In this document: positions 32,105 to 42,122 of the stretch, piece after piece
Layout: each line of letters starts with the position of its first letter
How positions within the stretch are numbered: the first letter of the stretch is position 1
Assembly (NCBI RefSeq): GCF_001562055.1
Contig: NZ_LLWE01000024.1
Location: 532,672 to 596,671 of the forward strand
Length of the DNA stretch: 64,000 nucleotides
Source of the DNA: Polycladidibacter stylochi
Lineage (GTDB): Bacteria > Pseudomonadota > Alphaproteobacteria > Rhizobiales > Stappiaceae
Direction of reading: 5' to 3'
Notes under the pieces: generated by a model
The model's database searches: none
What the model was told of the DNA's origin: nothing
The model's input: the letters and a program-made list of their open reading frames with translations, nothing else
Made by a program: the position numbers and the translations under genes

Positions 32105-32428
32105 CTATGAGCTTGACGGCTTTCTTAGGCTGTCTTTTCCAAGAAAGCTTTCTTCGTGTTCAATTGCCTGATCGACGAGCTGTCGCCAAAATGCCTCGAA
32201 TAAATCCGCGTTTAAGCCAAGCTCTCCTGCATGTGTCTTCACATTACCTACCACTTCCTCTACACGCTCTTCTATACGCGCGGGCAACCCATTGTCCTGT
32301 TTTAATTCAGCAGCACGTGTAATGTATGTTAAACGCTCAGCAAAAGTCTCGATTATCTCGCGGTCAATCTGATCGATTTGAAGACGTAATTCAGACATAT
32401 CTTGGCATTTAAGGGCAGGTTTTCTCAT
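32105..32428 (-). CDS. Chorismate mutase, AroQ class
   Basis: The 107-residue all-helical protein shows the AroQ pattern: RLQIDQIDREIIETFAERL, with the active-site Arg, then KQDNGLPARIEERVEEVV and FWRQLVDQAIEHEE. It converts chorismate to prephenate. An internal Met at residue 11 is an alternative start. It is monocistronic. Confidence 0.88.
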   Translation of the reverse strand: MRKPALKCQDMSELRLQIDQIDREIIETFAERLTYITRAAELKQDNGLPARIEERVEEVVGNVKTHAGELGLNADLFEAFWRQLVDQAIEHEESFLGKDSLRKPSSS

Positions 32429-32529
32429 AGGACACCTTCAACTGTATCTCTTGAAGGCTTAGGACAGCTAATAATAAACTTCAATGGTGTGAAGAATATT
32501 GCCCACAACGTCAAAGCGGCAGGACCAAT

Positions 32530-32770
32530 AAAAAAACCGTCTCGTTCAACAGGAGGTGGGGGGAGCTGTGAACGAGACGGGGTCTGATGGGACCAAGTTA
32601 CTTTTTATTGTTACGTCGCATATCAAGCACGAAGGCAGATTGCGATCTTACTTACTTGGTGCACCAAACTAGGGGCATAGTTGATGCACGAAGGGGTCAA
32701 TGCCGATTGCTGCAAGGACGGCTGATATGACCCCGTTTTCTGCGACTTCGGGCAGGTCGCAGAAGGTGAA
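32530..32770 (-). ncRNA. Candidate structured small RNA ending in a C-rich-loop terminator
   Basis: Reading the minus strand, four hairpins occur in series: TTCTGCGAC/GTCGCAGAA (32738-32764), GGGGTCA/TGACCCC (32693-32734), GTGCA/TGCAC with an inner AACT/AGTT (32659-32689), and a 12-base perfect stem CCGTCTCGTTCA/TGAACGAGACGG (32537-32580) followed by seven T residues. The last is an intrinsic terminator lying over 350 bases beyond the separate rpsA terminator, so it implies its own transcript. Its 20-base loop contains CCCCCCACCTCCT, which resembles the 3' end of 16S rRNA. There is no open frame. The extent of the 5' end is a guess. Confidence 0.5.
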
Positions 32771-32777
32771 AGCTCAA

Positions 32778-32806
32778 AATAAGTAAAAATATTTTGTTTA
32801 CTTATT
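32778..32806. repeat. AT-rich perfect palindrome
   Basis: AATAAGTAAA and TTTACTTATT form a perfect ten-base inverted repeat around a nine-base AT loop. It stands directly upstream of the candidate minus-strand RNA, where an operator would lie. The remaining 32807-32944 is AT-rich with no open frame. Confidence 0.6.
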
Positions 32807-32944
32807 GCTGTCTTGTTTAGATGTATATTTTCTAGATTTAAAAATAGTAAAAAAAGGATATGTCTGGAAATGATGAGTAGAAGAAGTTTGATATAGTAAA
32901 TTTATTATTTAGTATTCATTGACGAATAGTTTAAATAGTCAATA

Positions 32945-32970
32945 AAAAACCCGGCCAGTGGCCGGGTTTT
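32945..32970 (-). terminator. Terminator of rpsA
   Basis: On the minus strand ACCCGGCC/GGCCGGGT with a three-base loop is followed by TTTTTATT; the flanking A/T runs make it usable in both directions. It lies about 30 bases after the rpsA stop. Confidence 0.92.
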
Positions 32971-32997
32971 CTGTCTTTCTCGTAAGCGAGGAAGATC

Positions 32998-34692
32998 TTA
33001 GTCGGTGTCGCGTGCCTTGAGGGCTGCACCAAGAATGTCGCCCAAAGAAGAGCCAGCTTCGGAAGAACCGTACTGTGCCACTGCTTCTTTTTCTTCGGCA
33101 ATTTCCAACGCTTTGATGGAAACACCAACACGACGGGTTTTCTTGTCGAACTGGGTGATGCGTGCTTCGAACTTGTCACCAACGTTGAAGCGTGCAGGAT
33201 CTTGGTCACCACGCTCACGACCAAGGTCGGCGCGACGGATGAATGCAGTAAGATCGCTGTCAGCCAGTTTGACTTCCAAACCGTTTTCTTTGATTTCAGC
33301 AACTTCACAGTTAACGATAGCACCTTTACGGACTTCTCCAGCTGCAGCTTCGAATGGATCGGAAGCAAGTTGCTTGATGCCAAGGCTGATACGTTCTTTT
33401 TCAACGTCAACGTCAAGAACAACAGCTTTAACAACGTCACCTTTTTTGTATTCTTCGATGACTTGTTCGCCAGGACGGTTCCAGTCCAGATCGGACAGGT
33501 GAACCATACCGTCAACATCGCCTTCAAGACCAATGAACAGACCAAATTCAGTCTTGTTCTTGACTTCACCCTCAACGATAGCTTCCACTGGGTATTTATC
33601 AGCGAATGCTTCCCATGGGTTCTGAAGGGTCTGCTTGAGGCCAAGAGAAATACGGCGCTTAGAAGCGTCAACTTCCAGAACAACCACTTCAACTTCTTGA
33701 GAAGTCGAAACGATTTTACCTGGATGAACGTTTTTCTTGGTCCAAGACATTTCAGAAACGTGGATCAAACCTTCGATGCCTGGCTCCAGCTCAACAAATG
33801 CACCGTAGTCGGTGATGTTGGTGACGCGACCAGAGAACTTGGAGTCCAATGGGTACTTGGCTTCGATTGCGGACCATGGATCTGTTTCGAGTTGCTTCAT
33901 GCCCAAGGAAATACGATGTGTTTCCTGGTTGACGCGAACAATCTGTACCTTCACGCTTTGACCGATTGTCAAAACTTCGCTTGGGTGGTTGATACGACGC
34001 CATGCAATGTCGGTTACGTGAAGCAAACCGTCAATGCCGCCAAGGTCAACGAACGCACCATAGTCAGTGATGTTTTTAACAACACCCTCAACTGTTTGAC
34101 CTTCTTCAAGGCTTTGAACCAGTTCAGAACGCTGTTCTGCGCGTGTTTCTTCAAGAACAGTACGGCGGGAAACAACGATGTTGCCACGACGCTTGTCCAT
34201 TTTCAGAATCTGGAACGGCTGCGGGTTGTGCATCAAAGGTGTCACGTCACGTACTGGACGGATGTCAACTTGCGAACGTGGCAAGAAGGCAACGGCACCA
34301 TCCAGATCAACGGTGAAGCCACCTTTAACCTGGTTGAAGATCTGACCGGTAACTTTTTCGCCAGCTTCGAAAGCAACTTCAAGGCGAACCCAGCTTTCTT
34401 CACGGCGTGCTTTATCGCGAGACAGGACAGCTTCACCGAGTGCGTTTTCAACGCGCTCAAGGTAAACTTCCACTTCATCGCCAACCGCCAATTCACCAGC
34501 GCGACCTTTTGCACCGAATTCCTTCATAGGAACACGGCCTTCTACTTTAAGGCCTACGTCGATGACTGCGAGGTCTTTTTCAATGGCAACGATGGTGCCT
34601 TTTACAACGGTACCTTCGTATACGTCGGAAGTCGCAAAGGATTCTTCCAACAGAGATGCAAAATCCTCAGCAGCGGTATTCATATTTTCCAT
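32998..34692 (-). CDS. rpsA: 30S ribosomal protein S1
   Basis: The 564-residue protein has six S1 (OB-fold) RNA-binding repeats; the later ones carry the repeated KNITDYGAFVDLGGIDGLLHVTD / NITDYGAFVELEPGIEGLIHVSE pattern. S1 helps bind mRNA to the 30S subunit. An AGGAGA site lies five bases before the ATG. It follows cmk on the same strand, the conserved aroA-cmk-rpsA order. A long open frame on the opposite strand is a codon-bias shadow. Confidence 0.98.
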   Translation of the reverse strand: MENMNTAAEDFASLLEESFATSDVYEGTVVKGTIVAIEKDLAVIDVGLKVEGRVPMKEFGAKGRAGELAVGDEVEVYLERVENALGEAVLSRDKARREESWVRLEVAFEAGEKVTGQIFNQVKGGFTVDLDGAVAFLPRSQVDIRPVRDVTPLMHNPQPFQILKMDKRRGNIVVSRRTVLEETRAEQRSELVQSLEEGQTVEGVVKNITDYGAFVDLGGIDGLLHVTDIAWRRINHPSEVLTIGQSVKVQIVRVNQETHRISLGMKQLETDPWSAIEAKYPLDSKFSGRVTNITDYGAFVELEPGIEGLIHVSEMSWTKKNVHPGKIVSTSQEVEVVVLEVDASKRRISLGLKQTLQNPWEAFADKYPVEAIVEGEVKNKTEFGLFIGLEGDVDGMVHLSDLDWNRPGEQVIEEYKKGDVVKAVVLDVDVEKERISLGIKQLASDPFEAAAGEVRKGAIVNCEVAEIKENGLEVKLADSDLTAFIRRADLGRERGDQDPARFNVGDKFEARITQFDKKTRRVGVSIKALEIAEEKEAVAQYGSSEAGSSLGDILGAALKARDTD

Positions 34693-34912
34693 AGAATCTC
34701 CTGAGCCATAAGTTTATGGCCATCGTCGACAGGTTAGTGTTGATAATCAGCTCTTCCAAGCGCCCCGACAGTATGCATAGCTGCATACTGCTATTCTGTT
34801 TTGCAATGCAAATCAGGCCGACGAAGCGGTGCACTTAAAAATGCTGGCTCGTATGTGGGCTGTGCATTTAAGAAGATCAAGAGCTAACAGCATATTCCGC
34901 TAGGTAATGATG

Positions 34913-35536
34913 CTATTTTATCGCTTGTTCCACAATATCCACAGCCGAACGGAACGCCGTCTCTATATCCATTTCTGTCGTATCTAGCAAGTGGGCATCT
35001 TTGGCAGGACGTAATGGCGAGTCTTCGCGGTTGCTGTCACGGTGATCTCTTCGTTTCAAATCAACGAGAATTTCATCGAAATCTGCAGGAATTCCTTTAC
35101 CGTTCAGCTCGTCTGTGCGTCGCTTTGCCCGGGCTTCCGGTTTCGCTGTTATGTAAAGTTTTGCTGTTGCATCCGGGCACACCACGGTTCCAATATCGCG
35201 GCCATCCAATACAGCGCCTTTACCACTTTGCGCAAAATGCCGTTGCAGCTCGACCAGTTCACGGCGCAAGCCAGACAAAACAGCGATTCGCGATGCTGCC
35301 TCGCCGATTTCGTGAGTAGAAAGCTGATTTCTATCCAAGGCGCCAAGATCTAGGTTTCTAGCCACACCAATAGCAACTTCTTCGTCACCTAAAGGCAAAC
35401 CACGCGCTAGCAATGCAGCAGCAACAGCACGGTAAGTTAAACCTGTATCCAGATGGCGCAAACCGAAATGTGCAGCCAATTGGCGGGCAAGAGTTCCTTT
35501 GCCGGAGGCTGCAGGGCCATCAAGTGCAATAATCAT
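34913..35536 (-). CDS. cmk: Cytidylate kinase
   Basis: The 207-residue protein starts [21 protein letters not shown] (P-loop at residues 7-15) and carries [11 protein letters not shown], the [12 protein letters not shown] signature and [16 protein letters not shown] lid residues ([14 protein letters not shown]). It phosphorylates CMP and dCMP. The ATG lies 17 bases after the aroA stop, so they are probably co-transcribed. Confidence 0.97.
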   Translation of the reverse strand: MIIALDGPAASGKGTLARQLAAHFGLRHLDTGLTYRAVAAALLARGLPLGDEEVAIGVARNLDLGALDRNQLSTHEIGEAASRIAVLSGLRRELVELQRHFAQSGKGAVLDGRDIGTVVCPDATAKLYITAKPEARAKRRTDELNGKGIPADFDEILVDLKRRDHRDSNREDSPLRPAKDAHLLDTTEMDIETAFRSAVDIVEQAIK

Positions 35537-35553
35537 TTAGCTTTGCCTACCTT

Positions 35554-36951
<1,398 letters not shown>

Positions 36952-37092
36952 TCACCCTTACCCTGTTAGCCTGTTGCTAATAACAGTTGGGGAATGTACC
37001 TCTACCGTTAGTTTTTTACTGATTAGACTTTGACAGAACCGCAAACTTATGGCTAAGGGGGCGGTTAAACGAAGCAACTGAAGGTGTGAACC

Positions 37093-37479
37093 GTGGCAAG
37101 ACCGGAACTGGGCACCAAGCGTACCTGTGCAGGATGCGGTGCAAAATATTACGATTTGGATCGCGATCCAATCATTTGCCCAAAATGCGGCGAAATGTAT
37201 GACCTTGGAATTACAGTGAAGACTGCGAAAGCAGCGAAGTCTGTGAAAGAAGAGCTGGAAGAAGAGTTGGAAACAACAACACCAGCGAATGTAGAACTCG
37301 TGTCTTTGGAAGATGCCGAAGATGATGATGATTCTGCAGAGGACATTCCTGATCTGGGAGATGATGACATCGAAACCGATTTGGGTGACGATGACAGCGA
37401 CGTATTCTTGGAAGAAGATGACGAAGAAGATGCTGCAGTCCCGGGTATCGTTGTTCATCGTGAGGATGACGAAAGCTAA
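37093..37479 (+). CDS. TIGR02300 family zinc-ribbon protein
   Basis: The 128-residue protein starts at GTG with MARPELGTKRTCAGCGAKYYDL; CAGC and CPKC (residues about 12-36) form a four-cysteine zinc ribbon with the FYDL-like YYDL. The C-terminal two thirds is a very acidic Asp/Glu stretch. It belongs to a family confined mostly to Alphaproteobacteria, always near aroA or tRNA-Ala; the function is unknown. Confidence 0.9.
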   Translation: MARPELGTKRTCAGCGAKYYDLDRDPIICPKCGEMYDLGITVKTAKAAKSVKEELEEELETTTPANVELVSLEDAEDDDDSAEDIPDLGDDDIETDLGDDDSDVFLEEDDEEDAAVPGIVVHREDDES

Positions 37480-37534
37480 AATTTCCACAGGCTCATGCCC
37501 TATGAAAGTTTTGTGCTTTTAGGTACTTGATCAT

Positions 37535-37564
37535 TGGAGGCGGTCCGATTATGTTCCGCCTCCA
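37535..37564 (+). terminator. Hairpin after the zinc-ribbon gene
   Basis: TGGAGGCGG and CCGCCTCCA form a perfect nine-base stem with a 12-base loop, about 55 bases after the stop. It lacks a T tract, so it may end the message only weakly ahead of the tRNA genes. Confidence 0.55.
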
Positions 37565-37609
37565 GCAGCACAGTTCAACTCAGACGAATTGTGCTTCTAA
37601 AGTAAAAAT

Positions 37610-37685
37610 GGGGCCTTAGCTCAGCTGGGAGAGCGCTTCGCTGGCAGCGAAGAGGTCAGCGGTTCGATCCCGCTAGGCTCCACCA
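37610..37685 (+). tRNA. tRNA-Ala (GGC), copy 1
   Basis: The 76 bases fold as a standard cloverleaf: acceptor GGGGCCT/AGGCTCC, D arm GCTC/GAGC, anticodon stem CTTCG/CGAAG with loop CTGGCAG (anticodon GGC), T loop TTCGATC, encoded CCA end. Confidence 0.98.
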
Positions 37686-37726
37686 TTTTACTCCCGAACT
37701 ACCTGCGATTTGTAGGTACTTCTTCA

Positions 37727-37802
37727 GGGGCCTTAGCTCAGCTGGGAGAGCGCTTCGCTGGCAGCGAAGAGGTCAGCGGTTCGATCCCGCTAGGCTCCAC
37801 CA
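37727..37802 (+). tRNA. tRNA-Ala (GGC), copy 2
   Basis: This copy is identical over all 76 bases to the one 41 bases upstream, including the encoded CCA. The spacer holds a small hairpin (TACCTGC.../..GTAGGTA). Confidence 0.98.
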
Positions 37803-37808
37803 TTTTTC

Positions 37809-38672
37809 CTAGTTTTTATCGGGACATGGCGTTGTCCCCCCACATGTTACGGGTTTTCCAACAGCCTTCCAGAAGCTTGCGTGCCGCAAGATATTGTGGG
37901 GCGGATAAGTGACGCTATCAGCGCCATTAACGTATACACTATCAAATGCAGTCATAAGTTCCACAAGTGCATCCATATCGGCTTTATTAAGGGCGGTTTC
38001 GCAATAATCCTTCAAGGTACTATTGCCAACTTTATCGGTTGTACCTTTTATTTGATCCCAGTAAGCTCCTGTATTTGCTGAAATAATTGCGTTTTCATTC
38101 GGAATTCCCTGTTGGTCAGGTAAAAACTGGCCGTTATCTGTCAACTCTCCTTTATTGAAGTCGAGGTTGCCGTCTGTGGTCATAAACGAGCAGCCTTTAA
38201 AACCCATCAGCAACATGCCTGGATCAGCCATTGTCTTTTCGACGCTGCGCAGCAGACTGGATTTCGTTCCTTCTTCATTGTTCGCAGCCTCGCATGAGGT
38301 AATGTATAAAAAGTCCATTTTACTAGGGTGGGCAGCTTTCAAGTACGAGCCGAACACCGCACCCGGCCAGTCACCCAGCTTATCGACGCTGCCATGGCCA
38401 ATAACATAAACGAACGTGGCTTCATCGAAGTTTGCAGTCGATTTTTTGTCAATGTTGGTCACGGTGCCGCCTTCATCCATATAGAAAATATCAGGGCTAT
38501 CTGCGGTCACTTGCAGCCATTTTGCTGTGGTTAGATTGTTGACGTTTTGACATACTGTTGGGGTTAGTAAAGTGGCATCCTTGGCGTGTGCCATTGCTAC
38601 GGATATAAGCAAGCCGACACATATACCAAGATACATCTTCAAGTGATTTTGAGTTTTTTTATAGAGTTTCAT
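37809..38672 (-). CDS. Secreted caspase-like (clan CD) cysteine peptidase candidate
   Basis: The 287-residue protein has a signal peptide (basic start, hydrophobic 12-28, AHA cleavage site near 30). The mature part shows the clan CD pattern: a hydrophobic strand then His-Gly in FVYVIGHGSVD (His93), and a second strand then Cys in MDFLYITSCEA (Cys127). These are the two catalytic residues of caspases, gingipains and related peptidases. Further cysteines near 41, 157, 223 and at the C-terminus could form disulphides. The gene stands alone between the tRNA-Ala pair and phrB, its 3' end only six bases from the tRNA. Ribosome site GGAGAG precedes the ATG. The family is not one I can name; peptidase activity is inferred. 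Confidence 0.6.
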   Translation of the reverse strand: MKLYKKTQNHLKMYLGICVGLLISVAMAHAKDATLLTPTVCQNVNNLTTAKWLQVTADSPDIFYMDEGGTVTNIDKKSTANFDEATFVYVIGHGSVDKLGDWPGAVFGSYLKAAHPSKMDFLYITSCEAANNEEGTKSSLLRSVEKTMADPGMLLMGFKGCSFMTTDGNLDFNKGELTDNGQFLPDQQGIPNENAIISANTGAYWDQIKGTTDKVGNSTLKDYCETALNKADMDALVELMTAFDSVYVNGADSVTYPPHNILRHASFWKAVGKPVTCGGTTPCPDKN

Positions 38673-38819
38673 AGGAACTCTCCGTCTGTGGATAAGTTTG
38701 AACGCTTATGAAGACGGATAAGTGCACACGAGTGTGAAAGCGCTTTATTACTCTGGTTAAGGAGTTGTTGCAGGCTTTTGTATATATTTCATGCAGACTT
38801 CAAATGTTAATGAGGGCAA

Positions 38820-40238
38820 ATGGCGAGCGAAAAGTCTATTATGTGGTTTCGTCAGGACCTACGCTTAAAAGACAATCCTGCCCTGCGAGAAGCCTTGGCA
38901 TCCGGACCAACCATTGCCGTTTATATTTTGGATGATGAGAGCGCCGGTGACCATCAACATATCGGTGCCTCTCGGCTTTGGCTTCATCATGCACTTACGG
39001 CTCTTGAAAGTTCACTTAACGGTAAATTGTTATGTTTAAAAGGTAATAGCACGCTGATACTGCAGAGCCTGTGCGCACAGCATAATGTTGCGTCGGTTTA
39101 TTCAAGCTTTTGCTGTGAGCCATGGCGAATTCGCCAGGATGAGGAGGTGCGGGAAGCTCTTGCCGAGCAAAACGTGCAATTCCATCAACTCAACAGTTCA
39201 TTTTTATGGTGGCCCCAAGAGATCAACAAGCCCGATGGTAGCCCCTATAAGGTGTTTACACCTTTTTATCGCCGTGGCTGCCTTACCGCCAAACAGCCAA
39301 GAAAACCTTTACTTACCGCAGATACCGGCAAACTGGTTCAGATTAACATGCCTGAAGCGGGCATTGCCAAACTCCGGTTGCTCAGTGGAAAAAGCTGGGA
39401 GGAAAGGGTGCTTAAAAGTTGGCAGGTAAGTGAAGAAGGTGCAGAGAAGCAGTTACTTACCTTTTTGAAAGAGGGTCTTACCGGTTATAAAAATGGGCGC
39501 AACTATCCTTCACTTCCCCATATATCCAAACTCTCTCCCTTTTTAAGACATGGGCAAATCTCGCCGAACACAGTATGGTGGGCAGTTGCTAATCAGGAAC
39601 CAACTCCTGATAACGACCATTTTTTAAGTGAGATCGGTTGGCGGGAATTTTCCAATAACCTTCTGTTTCATAACAATAAGCTGCCAGAAGAGAATTTTCG
39701 TGCTGATTTCTCCCAGTTTGAGTGGGAAGAAGATCCACAGGTCATAAAGCGTTGGCAACGCGGTGAAACAGGTGTTCCTATTGTGGACGCGGGTATGCGC
39801 GAGCTATGGCAAACCGGATTTATGCATAATCGTGTACGTATGATTGTGGCGTCGTATTTAACAAAAAACTTGCGGCAGCATTGGCGCGCGGGCGCGAATT
39901 GGTTTTGGAAAACACTTGTTGATGCCGATTTGGCAAATAACAGTGCCAGTTGGCAATGGGTTGCAGGTTGCGGGGCGGATGCAGCGCCTTATTTCCGGAT
40001 ATTCAATCCAGTAACGCAAGCGCAAAAATTTGATCCTGAAGGTGTGTACATAAAGACATATTTGCCGGAGTTGAAAAGGTTATCAGGCAATGACTTATTT
40101 GCACCATGGCAGGCACCTCAGCAATCACTATTGAACGCAGGGGTTCTGCTCGGGGAGAACTATCCTAAACCTATGATAGATTTAGCGGCGTCACGAAAGG
40201 CTGCACTAGCTGCATATGAGGCTATGAAAGGCAAGTGA
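38820..40238 (+). CDS. phrB: Deoxyribodipyrimidine photolyase (class I CPD photolyase)
   Basis: The 472-residue flavoprotein has an N-terminal antenna domain (MWFRQDLRLKDNPAL) and the FAD domain with GRNYPS, WREFSNNLLFHN, GVPIVDAGMRELWQTGFMHNR and ASWQWVAGCGADAAPYFRIFNP. It repairs cyclobutane pyrimidine dimers in light. A single gene, it suggests sun-exposed life. The class is by sequence pattern; a cryptochrome is unlikely given the intact FAD motifs. Confidence 0.95.
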   Translation: MASEKSIMWFRQDLRLKDNPALREALASGPTIAVYILDDESAGDHQHIGASRLWLHHALTALESSLNGKLLCLKGNSTLILQSLCAQHNVASVYSSFCCEPWRIRQDEEVREALAEQNVQFHQLNSSFLWWPQEINKPDGSPYKVFTPFYRRGCLTAKQPRKPLLTADTGKLVQINMPEAGIAKLRLLSGKSWEERVLKSWQVSEEGAEKQLLTFLKEGLTGYKNGRNYPSLPHISKLSPFLRHGQISPNTVWWAVANQEPTPDNDHFLSEIGWREFSNNLLFHNNKLPEENFRADFSQFEWEEDPQVIKRWQRGETGVPIVDAGMRELWQTGFMHNRVRMIVASYLTKNLRQHWRAGANWFWKTLVDADLANNSASWQWVAGCGADAAPYFRIFNPVTQAQKFDPEGVYIKTYLPELKRLSGNDLFAPWQAPQQSLLNAGVLLGENYPKPMIDLAASRKAALAAYEAMKGK

Positions 40239-40667
40239 ACAATTCAGATGAAAAAGAAAATGCTCATTTGAACCCTAAGCAATGTAAGCAGGATTAAAAG
40301 CATTCATTTCCAAGTGAGTCCCTATTCTTGGTAATACTGCGGCTTTTCTGGGCAGTAGTAGATAATTAACCGTATATATAAGTTCATAAAATGCACTAAG
40401 TGCACCTTATATAGTCAGTTGATTGTCATATTTTGTTCAACTCAGTTGTATTCCAGACCTTTTTGTCTTTTAATCTATTGAATAAATTGAGATATTTGAA
40501 ATAATTTAGTTTCACATAAAGTTCAAATAACTGTCACCACTATGTTTCTTTCATGAAGGATACACCATGCCTATGGCGTGGTTGCTTCAAGCTTTCAATG
40601 TGAAAAGCCCGCATTACGTCCCCTTATTCGTAAGTATACTTATTAAATCTCTTTTGGGAGAAGAAAT
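40239..40667. other. AT-rich control region upstream of the ugp operon
   Basis: The 429 bases hold no convincing gene; a short frame at 40567 lacks any family features. A repeat resembling a Pho box is listed separately. An AGGAG-like GGGAGAAG site stands just before the ugpB ATG. Confidence 0.6.
40510..40540 (+). promoter_or_regulatory. Candidate Pho-box-like direct repeat upstream of ugpB
   Basis: TTCA, TTCA and GTCA cores (in TTTCACA, GTTCAAA, CTGTCAC) begin at 40511, 40522 and 40533, exactly 11 bases apart. Pho boxes consist of CTGTCAT-like heptamers at 11-base spacing, and ugp genes are classic PhoB targets. The first two units match poorly, so it is a candidate only. Confidence 0.35.
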
Positions 40668-41978
40668 ATGTCTTATCGTTCTGCGGCTTTGCGCCTTGCA
40701 GCTTTCACAGCACTGGCAACAGCAGCTACCTCATCTTTTGCTGCAACTGAAATTACTTGGTGGCACGCAATGGGCGGTCATCTGGGTGAAGTTGTTAATA
40801 AAATTTCGACTGATTACAATGCATCACAAGATGTTTGCCAATTGAAGCCTGTCTTTAAAGGTGGCTACGAAGAAACCTTAACTGCAGGTATTGCAGCATT
40901 TCGTGCGGGCGAACAACCAAACATCATACAGGTGTTTGATGCGGGCGCTGCAACCATCATAGGTGCAAAAGGCGCGGTAGTTCCAGCTCAAGACCTGATT
41001 GAAGCTGCTGGGACCAAGTTTGACATTAACGATTATATTCCTGGTGTACGGTATTTCTATGCCGATAAATCCGGCAAGATGATTGGTATGCCATTCAACT
41101 CTTCAACTCCGATCATGTACTACAACACTGAAGCTTTGGCGAAAGCCGGTGTTGAAGCACCAAAAACATGGGAAGAGTTTGAAGCTATTGCACCAAAGCT
41201 GAAAGCGGCGGGTTATTTGCCACTGACCCAGTCTCATACCCCATGGATTTTTACCGAAAACTTCATGTCGCGTCACAACCTTCCTTTTGCAACCAACTCC
41301 AACGGTTATGATGGTGCAAAAGGTACAAAAATCCTTGTCAACAACGAAGCCATCAAGATGCACTTTACTAAGGTAAAAGAGTGGCTTGATGAAGGTTACT
41401 ACGGCTTTTATGGTGCTGGCTGGAGCGACAACCAAAAGCCATTCCAAGAAAGCAAGTCTGCTTTCTGGCTGGGTTCTTCCGGTTCCTTTGGTGGCCTATT
41501 GAAAACCACAGATTTTAAATTCTCCGCAACAAACTTGCCCTACTGGAAATCTGTTATTGATGAAGGTGCACAAACCTTCATTGGTGGTGCGGCACTGTTT
41601 GCCATGTCTGGTCAGCCAAAGGCTGAGAACGATTGTACTGCAAACTTCTACAGCTACCTGACTTCTCCTGAAGTACAGTACATGTGGCATAAAGAAACCG
41701 GTTACGTGCCAGTGACCAATGCTGCCTATGAGCTTGCGAAAAAAGATGGTCATTACGATCGCTTCCCAGCGGCTGAAGTTGGTGTACAGCAGTTGTCCTT
41801 GCCTTCCCAAGACAACACAAAGGGATATCGCATGGGCTTTTACGTTCAAATCCGCGACGTAATGCGTCGTGAATTTGGTAAAATCTTTGCTGGTGATAAG
41901 ACTGCAGATGAGGCCTTTAAGACAATTGAAGAAGATGCCAACAAGTTATTGGCACGTTTCGAAAAGACCTCCGGTTAA
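40668..41978 (+). CDS. ugpB: sn-Glycerol-3-phosphate ABC transporter, substrate-binding protein
   Basis: The 436-residue protein has a signal peptide (cleaved near TSSFA-A) and then TEITWWHAMGGHLGEVVNKI, with GGYEETLTAGIAAFRAGEQPNIIQVFDAGAATII, PFNSSTPIMYYN and WHKETGYVPVT. These blocks match UgpB, the periplasmic receptor for glycerol-3-phosphate and its diesters. Three cognate genes follow. Substrate assignment is by homology; a related sugar would be the alternative. Confidence 0.9.
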   Translation: MSYRSAALRLAAFTALATAATSSFAATEITWWHAMGGHLGEVVNKISTDYNASQDVCQLKPVFKGGYEETLTAGIAAFRAGEQPNIIQVFDAGAATIIGAKGAVVPAQDLIEAAGTKFDINDYIPGVRYFYADKSGKMIGMPFNSSTPIMYYNTEALAKAGVEAPKTWEEFEAIAPKLKAAGYLPLTQSHTPWIFTENFMSRHNLPFATNSNGYDGAKGTKILVNNEAIKMHFTKVKEWLDEGYYGFYGAGWSDNQKPFQESKSAFWLGSSGSFGGLLKTTDFKFSATNLPYWKSVIDEGAQTFIGGAALFAMSGQPKAENDCTANFYSYLTSPEVQYMWHKETGYVPVTNAAYELAKKDGHYDRFPAAEVGVQQLSLPSQDNTKGYRMGFYVQIRDVMRREFGKIFAGDKTADEAFKTIEEDANKLLARFEKTSG

Positions 41979-42005
41979 TTATTTCAATCTACTCAAAAAG
42001 GTCGG

Positions 42006-42022
42006 AGGCGCAGTGTGCGCCT
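42006..42022 (+). other. Hairpin between ugpB and ugpA
   Basis: AGGCGC/GCGCCT with a five-base loop lies 28 bases after the ugpB stop in the 144-base gap, without a T tract. Such structures commonly stabilise the binding-protein message and lower membrane-gene expression. Confidence 0.5.
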
Positions 42023-42122
42023 TCGGCTTCATGCTTCTTGCTGGCACAACTCAATAATACGACCGCTAGTAATTAGGGGTGATGATATTGCCAGATGAAG
42101 TGCGCAATCAGCTAGGCACTCT

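Noticed and set aside
32530..32770. A permuted two-piece tmRNA
   Set aside because: No tag sequence resembling alphaproteobacterial tmRNA peptides and no T-arm/CCA acceptor piece are present.
33202..34704. A 500-codon open frame on the plus strand opposite rpsA
   Set aside because: It is an antisense shadow of the S1 gene: low-complexity Phe/Asn-rich translation, no family features, and rpsA is certain.
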